Shown here piece after piece: positions 27,157-34,938 of a stretch of 59,297 nt of DNA. Made by a program: the position numbers and the translations under genes. Positions within the stretch are counted from its first letter, which is position 1. Each line of letters begins with the position of its first letter. The notes below the pieces were generated by a model, which saw nothing but the letters and a program-made list of their open reading frames with translations, searched no databases and was not told where the DNA came from. Source of the stretch: Planctomycetota bacterium (GTDB taxonomy: Bacteria > Planctomycetota > GCA-002687715); contig NYSS01000060.1 in the NCBI GenBank assembly GCA_002683135.1, forward strand, positions 1 to 59,297. Direction: 5' to 3'.

Positions 27157-27185
27157 AGGAGGGTCCTCCTCATGATCCGCCGTCC

Positions 27186-27296
27186 CTACTTCAGCTTGCG
27201 GAAGGTCTCGAGCGCCTTCTTGTGGGCCGCGTAGTCCTGGCCTGGGCTGGTCGGCGCGAGCAGGAACGCGAGGAGGATCGAAAGAACATGTCTCAT
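27186..27296 (-). CDS. Possible 36-residue secreted peptide or gene remnant
   Basis: A short frame encodes a basic N-terminus, a hydrophobic core (VLSILLAFLLAPTS) and then a helical charged tail (QDYAAHKKALETFRKLK), ending in TAG. This is the exact layout of a signal peptide plus a 17-residue mature peptide. AGGA lies only 1-2 bases before the ATG, so the RBS is weak. It may be a real micropeptide, or the 5' remnant of a larger secreted protein that lost its body. It diverges from apaH. Confidence 0.4.
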   Translation of the reverse strand: MRHVLSILLAFLLAPTSPGQDYAAHKKALETFRKLK

Positions 27297-27351
27297 GTCC
27301 TTAAGATGCGGCCAGGATCTTCGAGTTAAGGTAAAAGCTTCGACACAAGCC

Positions 27352-28155
27352 ATGGCCACCTACGCGGTTGGAGACATCCAGGGCTGCTACGACTCCCTTA
27401 GCCGCCTGCTTGATCAGGTCTCGTTCGATCCCGGAGCTGACGTGCTCTGGGTCGTGGGCGACGTCGTCAACCGCGGCCCCAAGAGCTTGAAGGTCCTGCG
27501 TTGGCTGAAGGCGCACGAGGACTGCGTCGTCATGGTCCTCGGGAACCATGACCTCCACTTGCTCGCTCTGGGCTGTGGGGCGCGCGGGGACAAGGACCGG
27601 GACACGTTCAGGAAGACGCTGAAGGCGTCGGACAGCGATGAGCTCTTGCACTGGCTGCGTCAGCGGCCGTTCGCGCACAGGCAGGACGGCTGGCTCATGT
27701 TCCACGCCGGGCTGTGGCCCTCGTGGAGTGTTGATGACGCGTTGGCCTGCGCCGGTGAGGCCGAGGTGATGTTGCGGTCCGACGAGTGGGCGGAAGCCAT
27801 CGCGGCGACCTACCGGTTGTCCTCCAGGACTTGGGCCCCGACGCTTACGGGGCATGACCGGTTCTCGGCGATCGTCCATGGGCTGACCCAGCTTCGCTAT
27901 GTGACGCCGGATGGCGCGTCGGCGGAGGGTCACCTCGGGCCCGGCTGGAGCGACGTCGGAGATGCCGTCCCTTGGTTCAGCGCGCCAGGTCGTCCAGAGC
28001 GCGCGGAGACGCTCTTGTTCGGTCACTGGTCGACGCTCGGTTTTCACATGTCCGATGGCTTGGTCGGCCTCGACTCCGGCTGCGTCTACGGACGCCACCT
28101 CACCGCGCTCCGCCTCGAGGATCGCGCGGTGTTCCAGGTCCCGGCTGCGGAGTGA
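27352..28155 (+). CDS. apaH: Symmetrical diadenosine tetraphosphatase
   Basis: Hydrolyses Ap4A to two ADP; a calcineurin-like phosphoesterase of 267 residues. Metal-binding blocks are YAVGDIQGCYDSL (residue 3 onward), LWVVGDVVNRGPKS and VVMVLGNHDLHLLALG, then HAGLWPSW with a metal-ligand His, and FGHWSTLGF near residue 225. ATG 27352 puts the first motif at the usual position; an in-frame ATG at 27295 would add 19 unrelated residues. Its stop codon lies 5 bases before the preferred start of the methionine synthase-like gene, so the two are probably co-transcribed. Confidence 0.93.
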   Translation: MATYAVGDIQGCYDSLSRLLDQVSFDPGADVLWVVGDVVNRGPKSLKVLRWLKAHEDCVVMVLGNHDLHLLALGCGARGDKDRDTFRKTLKASDSDELLHWLRQRPFAHRQDGWLMFHAGLWPSWSVDDALACAGEAEVMLRSDEWAEAIAATYRLSSRTWAPTLTGHDRFSAIVHGLTQLRYVTPDGASAEGHLGPGWSDVGDAVPWFSAPGRPERAETLLFGHWSTLGFHMSDGLVGLDSGCVYGRHLTALRLEDRAVFQVPAAE

Positions 28156-28160
28156 CCGGC

Positions 28161-29153
28161 GTGATACGCACGACCGTCGTCGGCTCCTATCCTGTGCCAG
28201 GGGGGCTCACCGAGGCGTCCCTGGACGGCGCCCTGACGTCCCTGCTTCGAAAGCAGGAAGACCGCGGCATTGACGTGATCACGGATGGGGAGCTGCTGCG
28301 CTTTGATCCATCCCACCCCGAGACCAATGGCATGATCGAGACGTTCGTCGTACCCCTCGACGGCGTCGCCACCGATATGACAGACGCGGAGGCCGCGACT
28401 TTTGCTGCCCGCGCGGGCGTCACGTTCCGTCGCCGCCCTCCCGGCATCGTTCGCCAACCGATCGGGCGCGGCTCCCTGGATCTCGCCACCGCCTGGCACC
28501 ATGCCCAGGACCTGACGGAGCACCCGGTGAAGCTCACGCTGACGTCTCCGTACATGCTCGCCAAGACGCTCATGGACGCCCATTACGGCGACCTGAGTGC
28601 GCTCACGTTCGCCATCGCCGACGCCCTCGCGGATGCGGTGCGCGAGGTCCCGGCGTCAGTGGTGCAGGTCGACGAGGCGAACCTCACTGGACATCCGGAG
28701 GACGCCCCATGGGCGGTGGAGACCATGAACCGGGTCCTCGACGCGGCGTCCGGTGAGCGTGGCGTTCACCTCTGCTTCGGGAACTACGGCGGCAAGACGA
28801 TCCAGGAGGGGTTCTGGAGGGACCTGGTCCCCCATCTCGACGCGCTGCACGCCGACCACCTCATCCTGGAGACGGCGCGGCGCGATCCCGCCGAGCTCGA
28901 GCAGTTGCGTCCGCTACGCGACGACCTGGGACTGGGGATCGGTGTCATCGACATCAAGGACGCGCGCGTCGAGACGCCGGGTGAGGTGGCTGACCGCATC
29001 GCGTCCGCGGTCACCGTTCTCGGCGCCGATCGGGTCCGCTGGGTTCATCCGGACTGCGGCTTCTGGATGCTCACCCCTGAGGTGGCTGACGCGAAGATGG
29101 GGGCGCTGGGGGAGGGGCGGGACCTCTACCTGGGGCGGGCCGGAGGCGGGTGA
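28161..29153 (+). CDS. Stand-alone MetE-like (core) methionine synthase
   Basis: A 330-residue TIM-barrel protein equal to the C-terminal catalytic half of cobalamin-independent methionine synthase MetE, without the N-terminal half. The start matches RTTVVGSYPVPG. All zinc ligands are present: His203 and Cys205 in VHLCFGNYGG, Glu237 in ILETARRD, and Cys299 in HPDCGF. VDEANL (near residue 170) is the substrate Asp/Glu block. Stand-alone MetE cores are known in archaea and bacteria and are thought to take the methyl group from a corrinoid rather than from folate; whether this one does is not visible. GTG 28161 has GGAG 8 bases upstream; GTG 28152 would overlap the apaH stop. The 3' end runs 83 bases into the antisense of the symporter gene. 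Confidence 0.8.
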   Translation: MIRTTVVGSYPVPGGLTEASLDGALTSLLRKQEDRGIDVITDGELLRFDPSHPETNGMIETFVVPLDGVATDMTDAEAATFAARAGVTFRRRPPGIVRQPIGRGSLDLATAWHHAQDLTEHPVKLTLTSPYMLAKTLMDAHYGDLSALTFAIADALADAVREVPASVVQVDEANLTGHPEDAPWAVETMNRVLDAASGERGVHLCFGNYGGKTIQEGFWRDLVPHLDALHADHLILETARRDPAELEQLRPLRDDLGLGIGVIDIKDARVETPGEVADRIASAVTVLGADRVRWVHPDCGFWMLTPEVADAKMGALGEGRDLYLGRAGGG

Positions 29154-30651
29154 CCGCGACGAACACCGCCACGTTAATCACCATCCCGACGAACCCGACG
29201 TCCAGGTTGCGGCTGATGTCTCTTCCACCGTCCCAGGCGACGAAGGGTGTGAAGCAGAAGACCGTCGCCAGGCCCGCGGCCATGCCCCACGCGGCGCCCG
29301 CGGCCGATCCCCGCTTCAGCCACAGCACGTCGACGGTCGCGGGCAAGAGCTGTGCGGAGAACGCCATGGCGACGAACATCAGGTCGGCGATCATCTTGAC
29401 GGGCTTGAAGTCGGGATCGGCGTTGCCGTGGCGCACCAGCCACAGGGCGAGCAACGCGACGACGACGATGACGGCGCGGCCCACCCAGGCGCGCTCCCGC
29501 TCCGAGGCTTGGGGGCGGACGAAGCGGTCGTAGACATCCCGTGTGATGACCGCGGCGAGGGCGTGCAGGTTGCTGTCTGCCGTGCTCATGGTGGCGGCGA
29601 CGACACCCACGGTGATGAGGGAGAGCACGACGACGCCGAATCCCCCCAGGAGCTCCGGGATGTGGTCCTCCATGAGCTGCAGGACGACGCGGTCGTTGCT
29701 CCCGATCGCGGCGTGGGCGACGAATTCTCCATCCGCGATCTCAGGCGGATAGAGGGCTCGGCCCCCCAGCCCTACCAGCATGGAGGCCATCAGCGCGAGC
29801 GGCAGCACGACGGAGAACACGAGGGCGGAGCGTCGCAGGGTTGCCCGCGAGCGCGCCGCGTAGAAGCGGATCCACTGCCCCGGTTGCACCAGGGACGCGG
29901 CGCCCGCGAACAGCGCCAGCGTCATGAGCTTGAACGGTGGATAGCTGTTAGAGACGCCGGGCACAGAGAGGGCCTCCGCTGGCAGCGCGGACACCTTCTC
30001 GAGATACCCGGAGATCCCGCCCATGGCGGAGACGGTGGCGACGCACGTGACGAAGATGCCGAGGATCATCAGCGTGCCCTGGATCACGTCCGACCAGGCG
30101 ACCGATCGCATACCTCCCAGCAGCACGTAGCCGACCGTGACGGCGGTCATGAGCATCGCGCCCGTGTCGAAGATATCCTCGGCGTTGCCGTCGGTGGCGA
30201 ACACCGTCTTCGCCAGGTAACCGCCGCCCTTTATCTGCATGACGATGTAAGGGACGACGAACAGGAACCCGCAGAGCGCCACCATCAGGCGCACGAAGTG
30301 GGACCCCCCGTAGTGGTCGGCGACCAGGTCGGCGGGCGTCACGTAGCCACGCTCGGCGCCGAGCTTGCGTATCTTGCTCCCGAGCACATACACGACGCAG
30401 CCGGTCAACGGCAGGTTGAGGGCGAAGAACAGGAACGCGACGCCGTCCTTGTAGGCGGCACCCGGGAGGCCGAGGATCGCGGCGGCCGAGAACATGGTCG
30501 CCATGATGGTGAGGGCTGTCGCGGCGAGACCCTGGCTGCGGCCCGCCAGGTAGTAGTCCTCTTCCGTGAGCTTGGAGCGTCGAAACCCCGCGACGCCGAT
30601 TCCCACGAGCACGACGAGGTAGGCGATGAGGGTGACGAGCTGAACGGTCAT
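29071..30651 (-). CDS. Sodium:solute symporter (SSS family)
   Basis: A 526-residue membrane protein with about 13 spans and the LeuT-type SSS pattern: EDYYLAGRSQGLAATALTI near residue 31, then ATMFSAAAILGLPGAAYKDG, VGYVLLGGMRSVAWSDVIQG with the Gly-Gly-Met-Arg block near 175, and ATMSTADSNLHALAAV near 360. The substrate (proline, pantothenate, acetate, sugar or other) cannot be read from this. The ATG overlaps the stop of the small membrane protein gene by 4 bases, so the two are coupled. The last about 27 residues are a Pro-rich tail (from RPAPGRGPAPPPAPP on) encoded opposite the end of the MetE-like gene. Confidence 0.87.
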   Translation of the reverse strand: MTVQLVTLIAYLVVLVGIGVAGFRRSKLTEEDYYLAGRSQGLAATALTIMATMFSAAAILGLPGAAYKDGVAFLFFALNLPLTGCVVYVLGSKIRKLGAERGYVTPADLVADHYGGSHFVRLMVALCGFLFVVPYIVMQIKGGGYLAKTVFATDGNAEDIFDTGAMLMTAVTVGYVLLGGMRSVAWSDVIQGTLMILGIFVTCVATVSAMGGISGYLEKVSALPAEALSVPGVSNSYPPFKLMTLALFAGAASLVQPGQWIRFYAARSRATLRRSALVFSVVLPLALMASMLVGLGGRALYPPEIADGEFVAHAAIGSNDRVVLQLMEDHIPELLGGFGVVVLSLITVGVVAATMSTADSNLHALAAVITRDVYDRFVRPQASERERAWVGRAVIVVVALLALWLVRHGNADPDFKPVKMIADLMFVAMAFSAQLLPATVDVLWLKRGSAAGAAWGMAAGLATVFCFTPFVAWDGGRDISRNLDVGFVGMVINVAVFVAVTRLRPAPGRGPAPPPAPPSSRQPPQG

Positions 30652-30878
30652 CCGTCGCTCTCCTCATCAGTCCAGACCGTTCGGTAGGCGATCACGACGA
30701 TGGTCAGTTGGACCGCGAGCCAGCCCAGCGCCCAGAGGAGCAGGACGGGGGCGCCGAGGGCGGCGACAGCGGGCTCCGGGTCGTCGAGGTTCGGGTTCAC
30801 GAGGTAGAGGCCGACCCCGGGCCCCATGGCGATGGCCACGACCATGGCTGCCGTCAGGATGAGTCCGCGACGGGTCAT
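30648..30878 (-). CDS. Small two-span membrane protein paired with the symporter
   Basis: 76 residues with two hydrophobic segments (about 5-25 and 43-65) and an acidic end (WTDEESDG). Small two-span proteins are often encoded directly before SSS transporters (DUF997/YhdT before PanF, DUF4212 before acetate-type symporters), so this is probably an accessory subunit; I cannot name the family. Overlaps the symporter start by 4 bases. Start chosen at ATG 30878; ATG 30887 and 30914 are in-frame alternatives, none with a clear RBS. Confidence 0.65.
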   Translation of the reverse strand: MTRRGLILTAAMVVAIAMGPGVGLYLVNPNLDDPEPAVAALGAPVLLLWALGWLAVQLTIVVIAYRTVWTDEESDG

Positions 30879-30990
30879 GCCGGGCATTCTGCAGCAAGTG
30901 GCGTTTTCCGGCACCGCGTCCGACTTCCGTACCCAAGGCGTTTTCTCCCCGGCAGCCGGGAGTCTGCGCGCTCTCGGTTCGTAGTGCCCG

Positions 30991-31019
30991 TTGGAATGGG
31001 AGCCCGCCGTCCGTAAGGT
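30991..31019 (+). promoter_or_regulatory. Candidate promoter for the moxR-bat operon
   Basis: TTGGAA (30991-30996), a 17-base spacer and TAAGGT (31014-31019). The -10 ends 9 bases before the moxR ATG, so the leader would be only a few bases. The rest of the 150-base divergent gap has no clear gene. Confidence 0.4.
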
Positions 31020-31028
31020 ACTGAAGCC

Positions 31029-32018
31029 ATGCAGTTAGACGTCGCTGAGATCAAGGAGAAGGTCGCTGGTCAGGCGGCGCTGCTCGACCGCATTCGGTTC
31101 GAGGTCAAGAAGGTCGTCGTCGGCCAGGACGACCTCGTCTCGCGCCTGCTGATCGCGCTGCTTTGCGGTGGGCATGTGCTCCTGGAGGGTGTCCCTGGGC
31201 TCGCGAAGACCACGCTGGTCAAGACGCTCGCACAGGTCATGCGGGTGAGCTTCCAGCGCATCCAGTTCACCCCCGATCTCTTGCCGGCCGATCTCGTCGG
31301 GACCCTCATCTACAACCCGCAAGACGGCGCCTTCTCGGTGAAGAAGGGGCCGGTCTTCGCGAACGTGGTCCTCGCCGACGAGATCAACCGTGCCCCCTCC
31401 AAGGTGCAGAGCGCGTTGCTCGAGGCCATGCAGGAGCATCAGGTGACCATTGGCGAGGAGACGTTCAAGCTTGACGAGCCCTTCCTGGTGATGGCGACGC
31501 AGAACCCGATCGAGCAGGAGGGCACGTATCCTCTGCCCGAGGCGCAAGTCGATCGCTTCATGCTCAAGGTCCATGTCGACTATCTCGATCCCGATGAGGA
31601 GATGGACGTCGTGGAGCGGGCCCTCGGGAAGGTGCAGCCGACGGTCGAGCCGATCCTCAGCAAGGACGACCTCGACCAGGCGCGGTCCGTCCTCCAGATG
31701 ATCTACGTGGACGAGAAGATCAAGCGCTACGTCATCGACCTGATCACCGCGACCCGTCGGCCAAAGGAGTCCGGGCTGGACGACTTGTCGCCCCTCATTG
31801 AATACGGCGCGTCGCCTCGCGCGAGCATCTGGCTCACCATGGCGGCGCGGGCACAGGCTTTTCTCAAGGCGCGCGGCTTCGTTACGCCGCAGGACGTCAA
31901 GGACGTCGCGCTCGACGTGCTCCGGCATCGGGTCCTGTTGACCTACGAGGCGGAAGCCGAGGAGGTGACGTCGGACGCCGTCGTCGAGAAGATTCTGGCC
32001 AGCGTGCCTGTTCCGTAG
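31029..32018 (+). CDS. MoxR family AAA ATPase
   Basis: A 329-residue AAA+ ATPase of the MoxR family, first gene of the Bat-type operon. Walker A: EGVPGLAKTTLVKTLA near residue 53. Walker B: VVLADEINRAPSKVQSALLE near residue 113. Then MATQNPIEQEGTYPLPEAQVD (sensor 1 region, here written in full as one conserved block of about 20 residues minus the last) and SPRASIWLTMAARAQAFLKG-like sensor 2 near residue 265. MoxR proteins act as chaperone-like ATPases that work with VWA-domain partners, and BatA and BatB are encoded just downstream. The gap to the next gene is 24 bases with AAGGAGG before its start. Confidence 0.93.
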   Translation: MQLDVAEIKEKVAGQAALLDRIRFEVKKVVVGQDDLVSRLLIALLCGGHVLLEGVPGLAKTTLVKTLAQVMRVSFQRIQFTPDLLPADLVGTLIYNPQDGAFSVKKGPVFANVVLADEINRAPSKVQSALLEAMQEHQVTIGEETFKLDEPFLVMATQNPIEQEGTYPLPEAQVDRFMLKVHVDYLDPDEEMDVVERALGKVQPTVEPILSKDDLDQARSVLQMIYVDEKIKRYVIDLITATRRPKESGLDDLSPLIEYGASPRASIWLTMAARAQAFLKARGFVTPQDVKDVALDVLRHRVLLTYEAEAEEVTSDAVVEKILASVPVP

Positions 32019-32042
32019 GCGTCCCCCCGAAGGAGGCATCCC

Positions 32043-32954
32043 GTGCCGCTGGACGTCGCTGAGATCGTCAAGAAGGTTCGCCGCATCCAGATCGTCGCCA
32101 GTCGTCAGGTAGATGACCTGTTGGCGGGCGAATACCGGAGCGTCTTCCGCGGCCGCGGAATGGAGTTTGACGAGGTCCGCGAGTACACCCCCGGCGACGA
32201 CGTCCGCACGATCGATTGGAACGTGACCGCGCGCACGGGCAAGCCGTATGTGAAGCGGTACTGCGAGGAGCGCGAGCTCACCATCATGTTCGCCGTCGAT
32301 GTGTCGGCGTCCGGGGCGTTTGGATCACAGCAGGGGTCCAAGTTCGACCTGATGATCGAGGTCTGCGCGCTGCTCATGCTCAGCGCCCAGAAGAACAACG
32401 ACAAGATCGGTCTCGTCCTCTTCTCGGACGACGTCAAGGCCTACTTCCCTCCGCGCAAGGGGCGGGCGGCGACCCGGCGGTTGATCAGGGAGCTCGTGGC
32501 CGCTCAGCCGGATCCCGCGCGCGGGAAATCCGCCGCCGAGGGTCGGACGGACCTGGGCGCTGCGTTGTCATTCGTTTCGCGCGTGCAACGGCGACGCTGC
32601 GTGGTCTTCGTCATCTCGGACTACCAGGATGAGGGGGACTGGGAGCGCAGCCTGCGCGTCACCAACGCTCGTCACGATGTCGTGGCGATCACCGCTTCCG
32701 ATCCCCGCGAGCACGCCTTGCCGCCGGTCGGGTTCGTGACCCTGGAGGACCCGGAGACCGGGGAGGTGATCGAGCTGGATACGCGCCACGAGCGCGTGCG
32801 TGAGTTGTTCGCAGAAGAGCAGCGCCGCCGTCGTGACGGACTCATCGATCGCATGCGGAAGAGCGGGGTCGACCAGCTCCCCGTGCGCACGGATCAGCCG
32901 TATACCGCGAGCTTGCATCGCTTCTTTCGTATGCGGGAGGGCCGGGCCCGATGA
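32043..32954 (+). CDS. DUF58 protein (VWA-like) of the Bat operon
   Basis: A 303-residue DUF58 protein. The family signature is complete: GEYRSVFRGRGMEFDEVREY, then TPGDDVRTIDWNVTAR and KPYVKRYCEERELTIMFAVD, followed by a VWA-type fold in which DVSASGAFGS holds a partial MIDAS. VFVISDYQDEG near residue 195 is the later Asp block. DUF58 proteins are standard partners of MoxR ATPases. GTG start with AAGGAGG nearby. Overlaps the following gene by 4 bases. Confidence 0.92.
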   Translation: MPLDVAEIVKKVRRIQIVASRQVDDLLAGEYRSVFRGRGMEFDEVREYTPGDDVRTIDWNVTARTGKPYVKRYCEERELTIMFAVDVSASGAFGSQQGSKFDLMIEVCALLMLSAQKNNDKIGLVLFSDDVKAYFPPRKGRAATRRLIRELVAAQPDPARGKSAAEGRTDLGAALSFVSRVQRRRCVVFVISDYQDEGDWERSLRVTNARHDVVAITASDPREHALPPVGFVTLEDPETGEVIELDTRHERVRELFAEEQRRRRDGLIDRMRKSGVDQLPVRTDQPYTASLHRFFRMREGRAR

Positions 32955-33961
32955 GGCGGATCCTGTCCACCTTGTTGCTCCTCGTTGTTTGCGGCGCGTG
33001 CGGTGATGACGAGATCCCGAGTCCCGGCGTGGTCTCGGAGGTGGCCGAGGCGACGCGGGTGCTGTGGAGCGCGTCGCTCGGTCCCGTGGCCGCGACCTTG
33101 CGGACGGACGCTCACGAGCCGAGATTCGGGGATCGATTTCAGCTCGTTCTGGAGATCGTCCACGAGCCCCGGGTCCGTCTCGAGCCGATGGAATTTACGG
33201 ACCGCATCGGGCACTTCCGCCGGGTCGGACGCAAGGATCCCCCTCGCGTTGAGGGAGGCCCTGTCGTCTACGGGCTCCGGGTCGAGCCCGAGCGCACCGG
33301 CGCGAACATCGGCAAGCTGCCGCCCGTCGTCTTCGAGGTCACCGAGGGGGAGGGCGCCGGATCCATGCAAGCGTTGTCCATCCCAGCGTTCGAGATGGAC
33401 GTGGCGGGTCTGCCACAGGAACAGCGACCGACCCTGGCGGACGTGGGCGACCCATTGCCCCCGCTGGCGTTGCCTCCGCGCGAACGGGGGATGTTGACCC
33501 TGTGGGTTGCGATCGTCGGGGCCGCGGTCTTGCTGTCGCTCACGGGCCTCGTCTGGTGGCAGCGTCGTCGCGGTACGGCATGGACGCCGCCCCCGATCGA
33601 CCCGTTGTCCGAGGCTCGTCGCGCGCTGGCGGCGCTCATGGGTGCGGGGCTCGTCGAGGCTGGAGCGTTCGCTGCGTTCTACGTTGAATTGACGAGCATC
33701 GTTCGTCTCTTCATCGAACGGACCACGGGCGTGGACGCGCCCGATCGCACGACGGAAGAATTCCTCCGCGAGGTCGAGGGGCACGTGTCGTTCCCTGTTC
33801 AGAAGCGCCAGTCACTGGGGCGGTTCCTCGAAGCCGCGGACCTCGTGAAGTACGCGGCGCAGGTCCCCGGTAGCAGCGAGATCGCCGAGGCGGTCGGCGC
33901 CGCGTACGCGTTCTGTGGATTGGAATCGGAGCAGGCGGAGGCCTGCGCCCCATCATCATGA
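32951..33961 (+). CDS. DUF4381-like lipoprotein/membrane protein of the Bat operon
   Basis: 336 residues. N-terminus RRILSTLLLLVVCGACGDDE looks like a lipoprotein signal, with two possible lipobox Cys residues (LVVC and CGAC). A beta-sandwich-like periplasmic part runs to about residue 170, then one membrane span (LTLWVAIVGAAVLLSLTGLV, about 180-200) and a basic stop-transfer QRRRG. The cytoplasmic C-terminal helical domain (YVELTSIVRLFIERTTGVDA, then PDRTTEEFLREVEGH) matches the DUF4381 pattern found in MoxR/Bat operons. It overlaps both neighbours by 4 bases. It may serve as the signal-receiving or scaffold component; function in this family is not established. Confidence 0.78.
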   Translation: MRRILSTLLLLVVCGACGDDEIPSPGVVSEVAEATRVLWSASLGPVAATLRTDAHEPRFGDRFQLVLEIVHEPRVRLEPMEFTDRIGHFRRVGRKDPPRVEGGPVVYGLRVEPERTGANIGKLPPVVFEVTEGEGAGSMQALSIPAFEMDVAGLPQEQRPTLADVGDPLPPLALPPRERGMLTLWVAIVGAAVLLSLTGLVWWQRRRGTAWTPPPIDPLSEARRALAALMGAGLVEAGAFAAFYVELTSIVRLFIERTTGVDAPDRTTEEFLREVEGHVSFPVQKRQSLGRFLEAADLVKYAAQVPGSSEIAEAVGAAYAFCGLESEQAEACAPSS

Positions 33962-34938
33962 TCAGGTTCGCGCATCCCTGGTTCATCGCCCTGATACCCG
34001 TCCTCGTGGCGGTGATGGTGATGCGTCTGCGCCGTCCCCGCCCCACGGTGGTGTACTCGAGCCTCGACGCGCTGCGGGGGCTGCCGCGGACCACCGCCCA
34101 GCGGGTCAAGGGTTGGCTGCAGCTGCTTGAGCTGGTGGGGCTGGCGTTGCTGGTCGTCGCGATGGCGCGGCCGCAGAGCGGGCGTGAGGACGTCCGCATG
34201 ACCTCCAACGGTGTCGCCATTCAGCTGGTGATCGACCGGTCCGAATCCATGCGGGCGCTCGACCTTGACGATAATCGCTGGGACCGGACGCGCATCTCGC
34301 GCTTGGATGTGGTCAAGGAGGTCGTCCGTGATTTCGTCTCTCCTGACGGGGATCTCCCCGGACGTCCGGAGGACCTGGTCGGTCTCGTTTCGTTCGCTGG
34401 ATACGTCAAGTCACATTGCCCGCTCACTCTCGATCACGGCTTGCTCGTCGAACTGCTCTCGACGATTCGTGTCCCGGAGGCTGCGCGGGGTGACGACCTC
34501 TTGATGACGGCGATGGGAGATGCGCTGGTGATCGGGGTCTCTCGCCTGCGCGAGATCGAGGCCAAGAGCAAGGTCGTCGTGTTGTTGTCTGACGGGCGGA
34601 GCAACATCGGCGTCGCGTCCCCGGAGTCGGCCGCTGACGCGGCCGCCGACGAGGAGATCAAGGTCTACACCGTTGGTATCGGCACCGTCCGCGGCGGGCT
34701 GGACGAGGCGGCCCTGCGGCACGTCGCGGAGACGACGGGCGGGCGCTATTTCAACGCGCGAACGGCGTCGGATCTGGTGGAGGTCTATCGCACGATCGAC
34801 GGCCTCGAACGTACGGAGATCGAGGCGTTCAAGGCGACCCGTTGGAGGGACCTGTTTCCGGCATGGCTATGGACCGGGATCGGCCTGTTGCTGCTGCACC
34901 GTTTCCTCGTTGATACGCGCTTCCGGAGCCTGCCATGA
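33958..34938 (+). CDS. batA: BatA-like VWA-domain membrane protein
   Basis: 326 residues. Two N-terminal spans (FAHPWFIALIPVLVAVMVM and LELVGLALLVVAMARPQSG) and one at the C-terminus (about 300-318) bracket a periplasmic or cytoplasmic VWA domain. The MIDAS is complete: VIDRSESM (Asp-x-Ser-x-Ser near residue 92), TAMGDALVIGV, and VLLSDGRSNIG (Asp near 205). RPQSGREDV between helix 2 and the VWA domain is the usual Bat landmark. Overlaps both adjacent genes by 4 bases, so the operon is tightly coupled. Bat proteins were linked to aerotolerance in Bacteroides; the molecular role is still unclear. Confidence 0.9.
   Translation: MIRFAHPWFIALIPVLVAVMVMRLRRPRPTVVYSSLDALRGLPRTTAQRVKGWLQLLELVGLALLVVAMARPQSGREDVRMTSNGVAIQLVIDRSESMRALDLDDNRWDRTRISRLDVVKEVVRDFVSPDGDLPGRPEDLVGLVSFAGYVKSHCPLTLDHGLLVELLSTIRVPEAARGDDLLMTAMGDALVIGVSRLREIEAKSKVVVLLSDGRSNIGVASPESAADAAADEEIKVYTVGIGTVRGGLDEAALRHVAETTGGRYFNARTASDLVEVYRTIDGLERTEIEAFKATRWRDLFPAWLWTGIGLLLLHRFLVDTRFRSLP

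Noticed and set aside
27972..28160. Upstream extension of the MetE-like frame
   Set aside because: It lies inside apaH in another frame; homology starts at 28161 with an RBS.
28753..30687. 644-codon plus-strand open frame
   Set aside because: It lies opposite the symporter, is extremely His/Asp/Arg-rich and has no family pattern; it is a GC-driven shadow.
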